Origin: Bacteroidota bacterium
GTDB taxonomy: Bacteria; Bacteroidota; Bacteroidia; Chitinophagales; Chitinophagaceae
Length of the DNA stretch: 64,000 bases
Reading direction: 5' to 3'
NCBI GenBank assembly: GCA_029560415.1
Contig: JAKQKY010000393.1
Span: forward strand, 1 to 64,000
Position numbers and translations under genes: made by a program. Of the stretch, positions 33,638 to 42,813 are shown piece after piece (the first letter of the stretch is position 1; every line of letters starts with the position of its first letter). The notes beneath the pieces are model-generated. The model did not search any database. It saw only the letters and a program-made list of their open reading frames with translations, and was not told the DNA's origin.

Positions 33638-34459
33638 ATGAAAAAAATTATCATTGCGTTTGATGGACAACACTATTCAACATCAACAATGGAATTCGTG
33701 CTGTCTCTTAACCAAATGGAACGGGTTGCACTAACGGCTGTTTTCCTGAGTCCTGTTGATTATACCGCCATCTGGTCGTTCCCGATATTGCCGGGAGGTT
33801 CTGATATACTTTCTGCCACCGGCGATAATAAGTCAGAGAATGTGGTGTCGAATAATATGAAACGATTTGAAGAAACATGCCAGCTGCATCAAATTCCTTA
33901 TCGAATTCACAATGATATCAATGGAATGGTTTTTTCTTCGTTGAAAAAGGAAAGTCGTTTCGCCGACCTGCTCCTGGTGAGCAACCAGCTTTTCTATGAA
34001 CAAATTGGCAGGCAACCCAACGATTACCTGCAAAATATTCTACAGATCGTGGAATGCCCGGTATTGCTCATTCCCGAGAAGGGATTATTTCCCGAACGAA
34101 TTGTATTTGCGTATGATGGCAGCGAATCTTCCATTTATGCGGTAAAACAGTTTTATTATCTTTTTCCTTCCATGTGTCGATTACCTACTACATTGATGTA
34201 TGCCAAAGCAGGCAAGGATGAGATACCCGACCAGGTGAATGCAGAAGAATTATTACTGCGTCATTTTTCCGACCTGTCGATCGAATTACTGGATGATGAT
34301 AATCCCGCACACTTAGTAGAATGGATGCGTCAGCAACCATCAGCATTGTTGATCACAGGCGCTTATGGCCGATCGGGCATTTCGCAGTTATTCAGGAAAA
34401 GTTTTGCGAAAGAGATCGTTAAAGAACATTTCGTTCCTGTATTCATTGCTCATAAATAA
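33638..34459 (+). CDS. Universal stress protein, two Usp domains (first of three)
   Basis: 273 aa, about twice a single Usp domain. Domain 1 starts MKKIIIAFDGQHYST and ends near ECPVLLIPEKG; domain 2 starts RIVFAYDGSESSIYAV near 150 and ends in ITGAYGRSGISQLFRKSFA, where the ATP-type G-x2-G loop is partly kept. Usp proteins bind ATP or act in stress survival in the cytoplasm. It starts a run of three related genes, and its promoter has a FNR-like box, in line with the low-oxygen induction known for many Usp genes. Confidence 0.9.
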   Translation: MKKIIIAFDGQHYSTSTMEFVLSLNQMERVALTAVFLSPVDYTAIWSFPILPGGSDILSATGDNKSENVVSNNMKRFEETCQLHQIPYRIHNDINGMVFSSLKKESRFADLLLVSNQLFYEQIGRQPNDYLQNILQIVECPVLLIPEKGLFPERIVFAYDGSESSIYAVKQFYYLFPSMCRLPTTLMYAKAGKDEIPDQVNAEELLLRHFSDLSIELLDDDNPAHLVEWMRQQPSALLITGAYGRSGISQLFRKSFAKEIVKEHFVPVFIAHK

Positions 34460-34487
34460 TTGTTTTCGTCACTCTTAATTACCTGTC

Positions 34488-35327
34488 ATGAAAAATATTG
34501 TTTGGCTTATTAACCCGTTAACTTTTACTGAAAAGGAATTTGAATTTCCAACTTATATCTGCGAACAGATGAACGGGTTACTGAAAGTGCTGTTCCTGGA
34601 GAACGACAGTCTTGAATATATACCCTTTATTTCCAACGACCCGGTTTTTCCTACGGTTGAATATGGTATGGATACCAAGGAAATCAATGATAAGAATCAA
34701 AATCTGGCTGAAGAAAACAAAGCCCTGTTTTTCGATATAGTTAAAAAAAGAAACATAGCGCTAACGGTTCATAATGAAAATGGAACCCTGATGGAGCAGG
34801 TGGTTGAAGAAAGCCGGTTCGCCGATATGATATTGGTAAAAGCCTCTATGTCGGTTTCGTATGAAGATGACCGTTACCCCAGCAGTTTTGTGAAACAGGT
34901 ATTGACCAAAACGGAATGCCCGGTACTTATCATGCCCGAGGACAGCCAAACGATTAATGAAATATATTTTACTTACAATGGCGGACATTCATCTGTATTT
35001 GCGATTAAGCATTTCAGTTACTTGTTCCCCTCCTTTAAATACCTGCCTGTAACAGTATTGTATGTGAGTGAAGAAGAAAATAAAAAGGAATCAAAACATA
35101 TCAACGATATCCGGGAATTTCTGTATGCACAGTATAAGCATGTTACCGTAAAGGTTTTACAAGGTACTGCCGAAGCTGAACTTTTTAGTGAATTGGCCCT
35201 GAAGAAAAATATAATTGTCACGTTTGGCGCATTCGGCCGAAGCAGTCTTTCACGATTTTTCCGCAAAAGCAGCGCCAACAGCATATTGGAAACCATCGAT
35301 ATTCCGGCATTCATCACACATCCATAA
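34488..35327 (+). CDS. Universal stress protein, two Usp domains (second of three)
   Basis: 279 aa, paralogue of its neighbours. Domain 1 is divergent at its N-terminus (IVWLINPLTFTEKEF lacks the usual VDGS loop). Domain 2 keeps EIYFTYNGGHSSVFAI near 160 and FGAFGRSSLSRFFRKSSAN at the end. 28 bases after the first Usp gene, 9 before the third. Loss of the nucleotide loop in domain 1 suggests specialisation. Confidence 0.88.
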   Translation: MKNIVWLINPLTFTEKEFEFPTYICEQMNGLLKVLFLENDSLEYIPFISNDPVFPTVEYGMDTKEINDKNQNLAEENKALFFDIVKKRNIALTVHNENGTLMEQVVEESRFADMILVKASMSVSYEDDRYPSSFVKQVLTKTECPVLIMPEDSQTINEIYFTYNGGHSSVFAIKHFSYLFPSFKYLPVTVLYVSEEENKKESKHINDIREFLYAQYKHVTVKVLQGTAEAELFSELALKKNIIVTFGAFGRSSLSRFFRKSSANSILETIDIPAFITHP

Positions 35328-35336
35328 ATCAATCAT

Positions 35337-36179
35337 ATGATAAAGATCGTAGCGGTATTCGACGGGTTAAAATTTTCAGCTGCAACCCTTGACTATGCCA
35401 TTCATCTCTGTAACAAGCAATCAACCCACCTGGTGGCGGTTTTCCTTGATGATTTTACTTATCATAGTTACCGGGTATATCCCGACCTCATGAAAGATCC
35501 TCAGCCTGCCGAGAAGCAGGCCGAACTTGAAAAGAAAGACTCCGATACCCGGAAAGCTTCAAGGGAAAGATTTGAAAAAGCCTGCCATGAGCATGGCATT
35601 TCATATACCATTCATATTGATAAAAGCATTGCCTACCAGGAACTCATACACGAGACCATTTATGCCGACCTCGTTATCATTTGTTTCCAGGAAACATTTA
35701 CCAGGTATGACCCCGGGAGCCATCCTTCCGCATTTATACGCGACCTGATGGTACATACACAATGCCCGTTGTTATTGGTACCACCTGTGTTTCATCCTGT
35801 TGATCGCACCTGTTTTTTATTCAACGGCCAGCCTTCATCTGTATATGCATTGAAGCAATACAATTACCTCCTGGGCGCCGTCCATGCATTACCGGTAGAA
35901 GTGATCACGGTAAAAGATGATGATGCATCGAATCATTTGCCGGATAATCATTTGTTGAGAGAGTTATTGAAACGACATTACAAACAGGTTGATTATACCA
36001 TGCTTAAAGGAATGATTGCTGAAGTAGAAATTGTTGATCACCTGCGATCACGTACTGATCATCCATTGATTGTGTTGGGAGCTTATCAACGGGGAATGGT
36101 ATCACGTTGGTTCAGGCCAAGTATGGCGGATGAATTGATCAAAGAATTGAGCATCCCGATTTTTGTTGCACATACTTAA
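35337..36179 (+). CDS. Universal stress protein, two Usp domains (third of three)
   Basis: 280 aa. Domain 1 begins IVAVFDGLKFSAATL; domain 2 near residue 160 (CFLFNGQPSSVYAL); C-terminal LGAYQRGMVSRWFRPSMADEL is a degenerate form of the nucleotide loop (QRG for GRS). Part of the same operon; the next gene starts 9 bases later. Confidence 0.88.
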   Translation: MIKIVAVFDGLKFSAATLDYAIHLCNKQSTHLVAVFLDDFTYHSYRVYPDLMKDPQPAEKQAELEKKDSDTRKASRERFEKACHEHGISYTIHIDKSIAYQELIHETIYADLVIICFQETFTRYDPGSHPSAFIRDLMVHTQCPLLLVPPVFHPVDRTCFLFNGQPSSVYALKQYNYLLGAVHALPVEVITVKDDDASNHLPDNHLLRELLKRHYKQVDYTMLKGMIAEVEIVDHLRSRTDHPLIVLGAYQRGMVSRWFRPSMADELIKELSIPIFVAHT

Positions 36180-36188
36180 ATTACCATA

Positions 36189-36686
36189 ATGACCGAAGAA
36201 AATATGCAGGTTGCCCGGCTTGCTTCTACGGCGGTATCTATAGTCTTACTGGCATTGTCTTTTGCCCGGCCAATGCTGGCAAGGATTTTATTCAGCATCC
36301 TTTTTTGCTGGGCAGCTTTTACCAATGCTTATACAGCAATTGATCATCCCAAAGTATACCTGGAGTATGCCAGCTTAACCCCGGTTGATGTTTACCGGGA
36401 ATTCATAGTCGGATATTTCAGTCAGCATATCCGGCTTTTTGTATTGCCGATCGCATTTGCACAATGCTTCGTTGCTATTTTTATATTGTACACAGGAGCG
36501 CTTATGAAACTGGCCATGATCGGGGCGATCACCTTCCTCTTGGCCATTGCACCACTTGGAATCGGTTCAGGATTTCCAAGTTCCGTTATCATGGCAGCGG
36601 CGGTTTTTATTCTTTTGCAAAAAGAAAAGGCCCATCAGAATATCCTGCTGGTATGGAAGCAAAAATTTACATCTAAACGTAGCTGA
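36189..36686 (+). CDS. Small membrane protein downstream of the Usp genes
   Basis: 165 aa with four or five hydrophobic segments (about 12-28, 32-48, 78-105, 108-140) and no soluble domain. No recognised family. The following gene starts one base after its stop (tga t atg), and it follows the third Usp gene by 9 bases, so all five genes form one operon. Confidence 0.6.
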   Translation: MTEENMQVARLASTAVSIVLLALSFARPMLARILFSILFCWAAFTNAYTAIDHPKVYLEYASLTPVDVYREFIVGYFSQHIRLFVLPIAFAQCFVAIFILYTGALMKLAMIGAITFLLAIAPLGIGSGFPSSVIMAAAVFILLQKEKAHQNILLVWKQKFTSKRS

Positions 36687-36687
36687 T

Positions 36688-37788
36688 ATGATCCGTATAT
36701 TATTTGCAATATTGCTTTTCCTGCATGGATTCATACATGCAATGGGCTTTGCCATAGCATTCGGATATTTACACAACGCTGCTTTTACCAAGACAGTTTC
36801 TAAGTTTTCGGGAATAGCCTGGTTATTGGTTCTTGTGTTGTTTATCATTGCGGCCATCGCTTTTATTACAAGGAAAGACTACTGGCCGGTTATAGCGTTG
36901 ATAGCTGTCGTGATTTCCCAGGTGCTTATATTTATGGTTTGGAAAGATGCAAAGTTTGGTACCATTGCCAATCTTATAATTTGCTTCGTTGCCATCATTG
37001 GATGGGCAAATATCCGGCTGGATCAGAAAGTGCGGCAGCAAGTAAAAATAATGTTGCCAGTAACACTTCCTAAACCGAAGCTCATCGATCTACAAATGAT
37101 TGCCGGGTTGCCTTTGCCCGTTCAAAAATGGTTACAGGTTTCCGGGGTAGTGGGCACCAACACGGCTCATACCATACGATTGAAGCAGTTAGGTCGCATG
37201 TGTACCAAACCCGGGGGCAAGTGGATGGATTTTTCCGCCGATCAATATGTGAATACAGAACAAGCAAGTTTTATCTGGCATGCAAAAGTAGATATGATGC
37301 GATTGTTGTTCCTGCAGGGCGTAGACCAGTTTCATAACGGTCAGGGTGACATGCAAATAAAAATGCTGGGTATAAAATCATTCGCCCATGCAACCGGCAC
37401 TGAGACTTTGAACCAGGGAACACTGGTGAGATACCTCAGTGAGATGTGTTGGTACCCATCAGCCGTATTGCTCGACAATATCAAGTGGGAACCATCGGGC
37501 CCATCATCTGCGAAAGCAAGGATTGAAGTAGGTGGAACCAAGGCTACTGGTGAGTTTTACTTTGATGACAGCGGTATGATACGCTCTTTTGAAGCCATGC
37601 GTTATGGGGAATTTGACGGAAAATCTTCCATGGAAAAATGGCAGATCAATATGAACCATACGGCCGTATTTCATGGGATCCGCATACCTGATCAATGTAC
37701 CGTTACATGGAAATTAGCTGCAGGGGATTTTACCTGGCTGGAGCTTCAGGTTATTGATATTGATTATAATAGCGTGGAGCAATTTTGA
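36688..37788 (+). CDS. Membrane protein with C-terminal DUF6544-like domain
   Basis: 366 aa. I start it at the ATG at 36688; the track's start at 36547 would overlap the previous gene by 140 bases. Residues 1-125 contain four hydrophobic segments. Residues 130-366 are soluble with LPLPVQKWLQVSGVVG, WMDFSADQYVN, LVRYLSEMCWYPSAVLL and FYFDDSGMIRSFEAMRYG. That pattern I associate with a family of unknown function (DUF6544), stated from memory. Last gene of the Usp operon. Confidence 0.65.
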   Translation: MIRILFAILLFLHGFIHAMGFAIAFGYLHNAAFTKTVSKFSGIAWLLVLVLFIIAAIAFITRKDYWPVIALIAVVISQVLIFMVWKDAKFGTIANLIICFVAIIGWANIRLDQKVRQQVKIMLPVTLPKPKLIDLQMIAGLPLPVQKWLQVSGVVGTNTAHTIRLKQLGRMCTKPGGKWMDFSADQYVNTEQASFIWHAKVDMMRLLFLQGVDQFHNGQGDMQIKMLGIKSFAHATGTETLNQGTLVRYLSEMCWYPSAVLLDNIKWEPSGPSSAKARIEVGGTKATGEFYFDDSGMIRSFEAMRYGEFDGKSSMEKWQINMNHTAVFHGIRIPDQCTVTWKLAAGDFTWLELQVIDIDYNSVEQF

Positions 37789-37869
37789 CAGTTTGTTGAA
37801 TATGCGAATGAGTGAATCGCATTGCCTACTTTTACATGAGCAGATTAAAATAGATAACCTTTTACAAAT

Positions 37870-38880
37870 TTGGATTCACTCACACATATCGCATTGGGTG
37901 CCTGCATGGGAGAAGCTTTTGCTGGTAAAAAAGTAGGGAAGAAGGCCATGCTATGGGGAATCCTGGCACAAAGTATACCTGATATTGATTTTGTTACTGC
38001 CTTCTGGATGAATACCCCAGGCAATCTACTCGCTCACCGCGGCTTTACTCATTCGATTTTGTTCATGTTGATCATGGCAGTATTCCTGGCATTGATCGCA
38101 GAAAAATGGCACAGACCTCATAATATTTCCTTTAGAAGATGGTTGTTCTTTTTTGCAGCAGTGATCTCCGGGCATATTTTTATTGATGCATTCAATAATT
38201 ACGGAGTTGGTTGGTTTGAACCGTTCAGTCACATGCGCATTTCGTTCAATTCGATATATGTCGCCGATCCTTTCTTTTCTATCTGGTCGGCCATCGCCTG
38301 TATAGCCCTGTTGGTACTGGGTCGCAGGAGCCATAGCAGGAAAACCTGGTGGCGCTTCGGGTTGATCATGAGTGCTCTCTACCTTGGTTACTGTTCGGTT
38401 AATAAATGGAAAATAGATTCGGATGTAAACCGTATACTACACAAACAGGCGATTGTGCATTCCCGTTATTTTACCACCCCGGCACCTTTGCAAAACTGGC
38501 TTTGGTTTGTAGTTGCGGGTAACGATGAGGGTTATTATGTCGGTTTCCGGTCGTTGTTTGATAGTCAAAAGAAAATCGACTTTCAATATTTCCCCAGGAA
38601 TGATTCATTGCTCAAGCCAATGTCGGGCAACGAAGACCTGCTCAAACTCATTCGTTTTTCCAAACAGTTCTACACAGTAGAGAAATATGGAGATTCCCTG
38701 GTGTTCAACGACCTGCGCTTTGGACAAATCATCGGCTGGAAGGACCCAACGGAAAAATTTGCGTTTCATTATTTCCTCGATTATCCAAACGATAATAAGC
38801 TGGTCGTACAAAGAGGGCGATTTGCCAGGTGGGACTGGCAGGTGGCCAAATCCCTCATGAAAAGAGCCGCCGGAAACTAA
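37870..38880 (+). CDS. YdjM/DUF457-type membrane-bound metal-dependent hydrolase family protein
   Basis: 336 aa. It starts with a TTG codon (ttggattcactc). Conserved residues are DSLTHIALGACMGEA at the start, SIPDIDFVT near 35, HRGFTHSILF near 56-65 and SGHIFIDAFNNYG near 103, a set of His/Asp residues typical of YdjM proteins. Five hydrophobic segments cover the first 190 residues; a soluble C-terminal half follows. E. coli YdjM is an inner-membrane protein of the SOS regulon with unclear activity. Convergent with the sulfur locus to its right. Confidence 0.82.
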   Translation: MDSLTHIALGACMGEAFAGKKVGKKAMLWGILAQSIPDIDFVTAFWMNTPGNLLAHRGFTHSILFMLIMAVFLALIAEKWHRPHNISFRRWLFFFAAVISGHIFIDAFNNYGVGWFEPFSHMRISFNSIYVADPFFSIWSAIACIALLVLGRRSHSRKTWWRFGLIMSALYLGYCSVNKWKIDSDVNRILHKQAIVHSRYFTTPAPLQNWLWFVVAGNDEGYYVGFRSLFDSQKKIDFQYFPRNDSLLKPMSGNEDLLKLIRFSKQFYTVEKYGDSLVFNDLRFGQIIGWKDPTEKFAFHYFLDYPNDNKLVVQRGRFARWDWQVAKSLMKRAAGN

Positions 38881-38886
38881 CCTTAG

Positions 38887-39435
38887 TTAGTGCGGAAGCT
38901 TTTCCCTGGTAAGTCCGTATACCCATGTACCCGCAATGGCACTGAATAGTGTAACGATCGTAACCGTTACCCCCGTTCCGATCTGCGCATATAACGGTCC
39001 CGGGCAAGCGCCCGTAAGGGCCCAGCCCAATCCAAATAACAATCCTCCCCATACCTGGCCAATGCTGAATGATTTTTTTGGGAATTCTATCGGCTCACCA
39101 TAGATCGTACGGATCTTATATTTTTTAATGATGTATATACTTAAGGCTCCAACCGCAATGGCCGATCCTATAACGCCATACATGTGAAAGTTTTGCAGCC
39201 TGAACATCTCCTGTATACGAAACCAGGAGATCACCTCCGATTTTACCAACACAATTCCGAAAAGCATCCCGGTTATGAGATATTTAAAGTTATACCACCA
39301 GGGATGTTTCAATTCCGATTCATTTACACACACAGCGTCAAGTGATCTTACTTCAAAATCGTTGTTGCCTGCTAAAAATGCATGATGTTCATGCTCGGTT
39401 GAAGACTTCTGTTTTCCAGGTTTGCCAGGCTTCAT
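38887..39435 (-). CDS. YeeE/YedE-type sulfur transport half-protein (DUF6691-like)
   Basis: 182 aa. A soluble His-containing N-terminus (STEHEHHAF) is followed by four hydrophobic segments and the conserved [19 protein letters not shown] near residue 138, whose Cys is the key residue of YeeE/YedE (TsuA-like) thiosulfate and sulfur carriers. The complete transporter is normally one chain of about 350 aa; here it is split in two genes, this being the C-terminal half. It overlaps the partner by 4 bases (ATGA). Confidence 0.83.
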   Translation of the reverse strand: MKPGKPGKQKSSTEHEHHAFLAGNNDFEVRSLDAVCVNESELKHPWWYNFKYLITGMLFGIVLVKSEVISWFRIQEMFRLQNFHMYGVIGSAIAVGALSIYIIKKYKIRTIYGEPIEFPKKSFSIGQVWGGLLFGLGWALTGACPGPLYAQIGTGVTVTIVTLFSAIAGTWVYGLTREKLPH

Positions 39436-40004
39436 ATAGTTAGTTTTAAAATATAGGGTAATATAAAATTTGCCATGATGAAACCACCTGCCATAAAACT
39501 CATAGTGGCTACCAACGATGGAAATTGCAGGTTAGATAATCCCATGATAGCATGACCACTTGTGCATCCGCCTGCGTACCTTGTTCCGAAGCCGACCAGG
39601 AAGCCACCCACCACCATGAGCATGAAACCTCTTAATGTAAGCAAGGATGACCAGTTGAAGAGATCTGTAAGAACGAGGTTTTGAAAATTGTAGATGCCAT
39701 TGGTTTGCAAAGAAGCTACCAGCCTGGGATCAACCTGCACCGGTTGGGGATTCAACATTACTGTTGCAGCCACAATGCCACCTAAAAAAATACCCGCAAC
39801 GAAGAAAAGGTTCCAGGTTTCTTTTTTCCAATTGTAATTAAAGAAAGGAATTTTGGCGGGGATACAAGCAGCACAAACATGTCTTAATGAAGAAGAAATG
39901 CCAAAGCTCTTATTACCAATTAAAAGTAATAAGGGAACCATCAGGCCAATCACTGGCCCTGATACATACCAGGGCCAGGGTGCGGAAAATATATGTAACA
40001 GCAT
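39432..40004 (-). CDS. YeeE/YedE-type sulfur transport half-protein, N-terminal half
   Basis: 190 aa with about five hydrophobic segments. It contains [15 protein letters not shown] near 42 and [21 protein letters not shown] near 137; the GGCTSGH Cys is the counterpart of that in the second half. Together the two halves should form a membrane carrier that moves thiosulfate or sulfane sulfur. The rhodanese gene upstream (62 bases) and the MBL-rhodanese put it in persulfide metabolism. Confidence 0.85.
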   Translation of the reverse strand: MLLHIFSAPWPWYVSGPVIGLMVPLLLLIGNKSFGISSSLRHVCAACIPAKIPFFNYNWKKETWNLFFVAGIFLGGIVAATVMLNPQPVQVDPRLVASLQTNGIYNFQNLVLTDLFNWSSLLTLRGFMLMVVGGFLVGFGTRYAGGCTSGHAIMGLSNLQFPSLVATMSFMAGGFIMANFILPYILKLTI

Positions 40005-40065
40005 ACCATAAAATTAAGGCATACCCGCTAATGGTAACGACTATACGCAGAAACTTTTACTAAGA

Positions 40066-40383
40066 TCATCCTTTAATCTTACCATACAGGCTGCTCCAAC
40101 CACCACCGTTGTATACTTCAAGTCCCTGCGCACCAAGGATCCGCTTGGCCATTGCGCTACGACTACCGCTACGGCAACAGGTGATGATCGGTTTCCTGGT
40201 GGCTTTTAATGCGGCGAGCTGGTTGCCAACTCTTTCAAGGGGAATATTAACTGCCCCGGGAATATGGCCCTCTTTAAATTCGGCTGCACTACGTACGTCT
40301 ATGATCCTGGCGCCATCCTGGTACAGTTTTTTATAATCTGTGACCGGCCCTTTCGTGAATATTTTCTTTATAAAGGATAACAT
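40066..40383 (-). CDS. Single-domain rhodanese
   Basis: 105 aa. One rhodanese domain with IIDVRSAAEFKEGHIPGAVNIP near residue 27 and the active-site loop ITCCRSGSRSAMAKRIL near 67; the catalytic Cys is the second of CC by position. Small soluble sulfurtransferases of this kind carry persulfide between enzymes. It lies between the MBL-rhodanese gene (34 bases) and the YeeE genes. Confidence 0.9.
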   Translation of the reverse strand: MLSFIKKIFTKGPVTDYKKLYQDGARIIDVRSAAEFKEGHIPGAVNIPLERVGNQLAALKATRKPIITCCRSGSRSAMAKRILGAQGLEVYNGGGWSSLYGKIKG

Positions 40384-40417
40384 GATTTTTTTTTAATGAA
40401 GTAATAAGAGAATCAAA

Positions 40418-41833
40418 TTAAAGCAAGGTGCTCGGACAAACATATTCACTGATGTGTAATTTGCCTGTCTTTTTAATATCATTAAATCCACCCGATACAT
40501 TCACCAGGTTATCAAATCCCCTTGCTTTTAAAATAGAAATAAAGATCATGGAACGATAACCACCTGCACAATGCACATAATAGGTTTTATTTTTATCTAC
40601 AACCTGCATGCTGTTGTTTATATAATCGAGTGGTGCGTTTTCAGCGCCAATGATATGTTCAGCTTCGTACTCACTTTTTTTACGTACATCCAGGATCGCA
40701 ATTCCTGGGTCTTGAGATGCAACCTTTACAAATTCATCACTACTTAGTGATTGAATGCTGTCTGATTCTTTGCCAGCAAGCTTCCATGCTTCATAACCAC
40801 CTTTCAGGTAGCCGATCGAATGGTCATATCCAACACGTGCCAGCCTTGTTACAACTTCGGCTTCCATGCCAGCGTCTGTTACAATGAGAATCTGTTGTTT
40901 GATATCGGGTATCAGGGCGCCAACCCAAGGTGCAAAATTACCATCTATACCGATGTTGATCGAGTTGGGTATGAAACCTTTGGCAAAAACTTCTGCATTG
41001 CGGGTATCGAGTACAAGGGCACCAGTTTCGCTGGCAACGGTTTCAAATATTTCTGCCGTTAAAGCCTGTGTACCGCGTTTAATGATCTCCGTTATATTCT
41101 CGTATCCCTGTTTATTCAGCATCACATTCAACGGAAAATAGGATGGAGGTGGCATAAGTCCTGTTGTCACTTCTTTTACGAATTGTTCTTTTGTTTTGGC
41201 CTGCAATGCATAATTGCTTTCTTTCTGATGACCAAGGGTATCGGTGGTTTCCTTACTCATGTTTTTACCACAGGCGCTACCGGCACCATGGGCCGGGTAA
41301 ACGATGATATCGTTGTTCAGCGGTAGAATTTGAGTTTGAATAGATTCATATAGCAAACCGGCAAGTTCTTCCTGCGTCATATCTGCTGCTTTCTGCGCAA
41401 GGTCTGGTCGTCCTACATCTCCAATGAACAGGGTGTCGCCGCTGAACAAGGCAATGTCTTTTCCATTTTCATCTTTCAATAAATAGCAAGCCGATTCCAT
41501 CGTATGGCCGGGCGTGTGTAACAAGGTAAAACTGAGTTTACCCACCCGGAATGATTCACCATCATAAGCCACATGCGCCTTGAATCCAGGTTTTGCTGTT
41601 GGTCCATATACGATGGTTGCACCCGTGGCATTCGCCAGGTCAACATGGCCTGATACAAAGTCGGCGTGAAAATGAGTTTCAAATACATATTTGATTCGGG
41701 CATTGTTACGGGATGCTCTTTGCAGGTAAGGTTCAATTTCCCGGAGTGGATCAATGACAACGGCATCGCCATCACTTTCGATATAATAAGCCCCCTGGGC
41801 CAGGCATCCTGTATAAATCTGTTCTATGATCAT
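40418..41833 (-). CDS. Metallo-beta-lactamase fold persulfide dioxygenase-like protein with two rhodanese domains
   Basis: 471 aa. MBL domain 1-250 with THFHADFVSGH near residue 52, LLHTPGHTMESACY near 105 and LFSGDTLFIGDVGRPD near 128, the metal motifs of ETHE1-type persulfide dioxygenases. Rhodanese 1 at 270-360 lacks its Cys (LIVTDAGMEAE); rhodanese 2 at 370-460 has YYVHCAGGYRSM with the active Cys. It oxidises persulfide to sulfite, which the TSUP exporter could remove. A TGAC-N4-GTCA palindrome lies about 60 bp upstream. Confidence 0.9.
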   Translation of the reverse strand: MIIEQIYTGCLAQGAYYIESDGDAVVIDPLREIEPYLQRASRNNARIKYVFETHFHADFVSGHVDLANATGATIVYGPTAKPGFKAHVAYDGESFRVGKLSFTLLHTPGHTMESACYLLKDENGKDIALFSGDTLFIGDVGRPDLAQKAADMTQEELAGLLYESIQTQILPLNNDIIVYPAHGAGSACGKNMSKETTDTLGHQKESNYALQAKTKEQFVKEVTTGLMPPPSYFPLNVMLNKQGYENITEIIKRGTQALTAEIFETVASETGALVLDTRNAEVFAKGFIPNSINIGIDGNFAPWVGALIPDIKQQILIVTDAGMEAEVVTRLARVGYDHSIGYLKGGYEAWKLAGKESDSIQSLSSDEFVKVASQDPGIAILDVRKKSEYEAEHIIGAENAPLDYINNSMQVVDKNKTYYVHCAGGYRSMIFISILKARGFDNLVNVSGGFNDIKKTGKLHISEYVCPSTLL

Positions 41834-41887
41834 GGTTATTTATTTAAGTTAATACAGCAAATGTCGGTAGATGGCAAATCTCTATCT

Positions 41888-41901
41888 ATGACTTTTGTCA
41901 C
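41888..41901 (-). promoter_or_regulatory. Crp/Fnr-type palindrome upstream of the MBL-rhodanese gene
   Basis: ATGAC-TTTT-GTCAC, a palindrome with the half-site spacing of FNR/DNR boxes (TTGAC-N4-GTCAA); centre 61 bp before the start codon. Confidence 0.45.
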
Positions 41902-41952
41902 CTAACCCGCTTTTTTTAATTAGCTAAATTTTACCCGGCTTTATAGATTTCA

Positions 41953-42744
41953 TTAAAAGAAGAGTTCTTTAACAATAATGTAACTACCCATGGCTAATAC
42001 GAACCAGCCGAATGCTTTTTTGAGATGAGCATTATTGATCTTTAAAGATAATAGGGTGCCAATTATGATGCCAACGATGGCGAGTAAAGTGACTGTTATC
42101 AAGAGTCGATAATCAATATTTGCATGGCCGATGTCGCCTGTAAACCCGATCAAAGAATTTACAGATATGATCAGTAAAGAAGTACCGATGGCTTGTTTCA
42201 TAGTAAGTCTGCAGATGAGAACGAGTACCGGTATAATGAGAAAGCCTCCGCCGGCACCCAGGAAGCCCGTTACCAGCCCGATGCCGGTTCCATACAATGC
42301 CAGCCTGAAATAATTGATTTTTGCTTTTCCGTTTTCTTCAACCCTTGTTTCCCTGTTGCGGATCATCGAATAAGAAGCCAGTAACATCAATATGGCAAAC
42401 AACAGCATGGTAGCCAGGTTCAGGGTGATGATGGAATCACCGATACTGAATAAGACCTGCGGAACCCGGGGCATGATAAATTTGCGGGTAACAAACACCG
42501 TTATGATCGAAGTGCTCCCGAAAAGAGCAGCTGTTTTGAAGTCAATTCCATTTTTACCTGCCCGTGTAAAAACACCTGCCAGGCTGGTACATCCCACCAC
42601 GAACAAAGAATATGAAGTGGCCAGTTGCGGCGACACAGCGAATAGATATACCATTACCGGCACCGTTAAAATGGAACCACCACTGCCTATTAATCCTAGC
42701 GAAATGCCTATCAAAACGGATGCGATATAACCGAGTACTTCCAT
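41953..42744 (-). CDS. TSUP (TauE/SafE) family permease, probable sulfite exporter
   Basis: 263 aa, about eight hydrophobic segments in two halves that each begin with a glycine-rich motif: GISLGLIGSGGSILTVPVMVYL near residue 14 and GLVTGFLGAGGGFLIIPVLV near 155. Both are signatures of TauE/SafE proteins. Next to a persulfide dioxygenase its likely cargo is sulfite or a related organosulfonate. It follows the Crp/Fnr gene by 69 bases on the same strand. Confidence 0.87.
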   Translation of the reverse strand: MEVLGYIASVLIGISLGLIGSGGSILTVPVMVYLFAVSPQLATSYSLFVVGCTSLAGVFTRAGKNGIDFKTAALFGSTSIITVFVTRKFIMPRVPQVLFSIGDSIITLNLATMLLFAILMLLASYSMIRNRETRVEENGKAKINYFRLALYGTGIGLVTGFLGAGGGFLIIPVLVLICRLTMKQAIGTSLLIISVNSLIGFTGDIGHANIDYRLLITVTLLAIVGIIIGTLLSLKINNAHLKKAFGWFVLAMGSYIIVKELFF

Positions 42745-42813
42745 ATTGTTTCAAATTCAAAAGGCAAAGCTGGTTATTTAAAATGAACTGTTTAGTGATA
42801 TTAGTTACCTGTG

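Noticed and set aside
36547-36687. 47-residue N-terminal extension of the DUF6544-like protein
   Set aside because: Lies inside the preceding gene in another frame; ATG at 36688 directly follows its stop.
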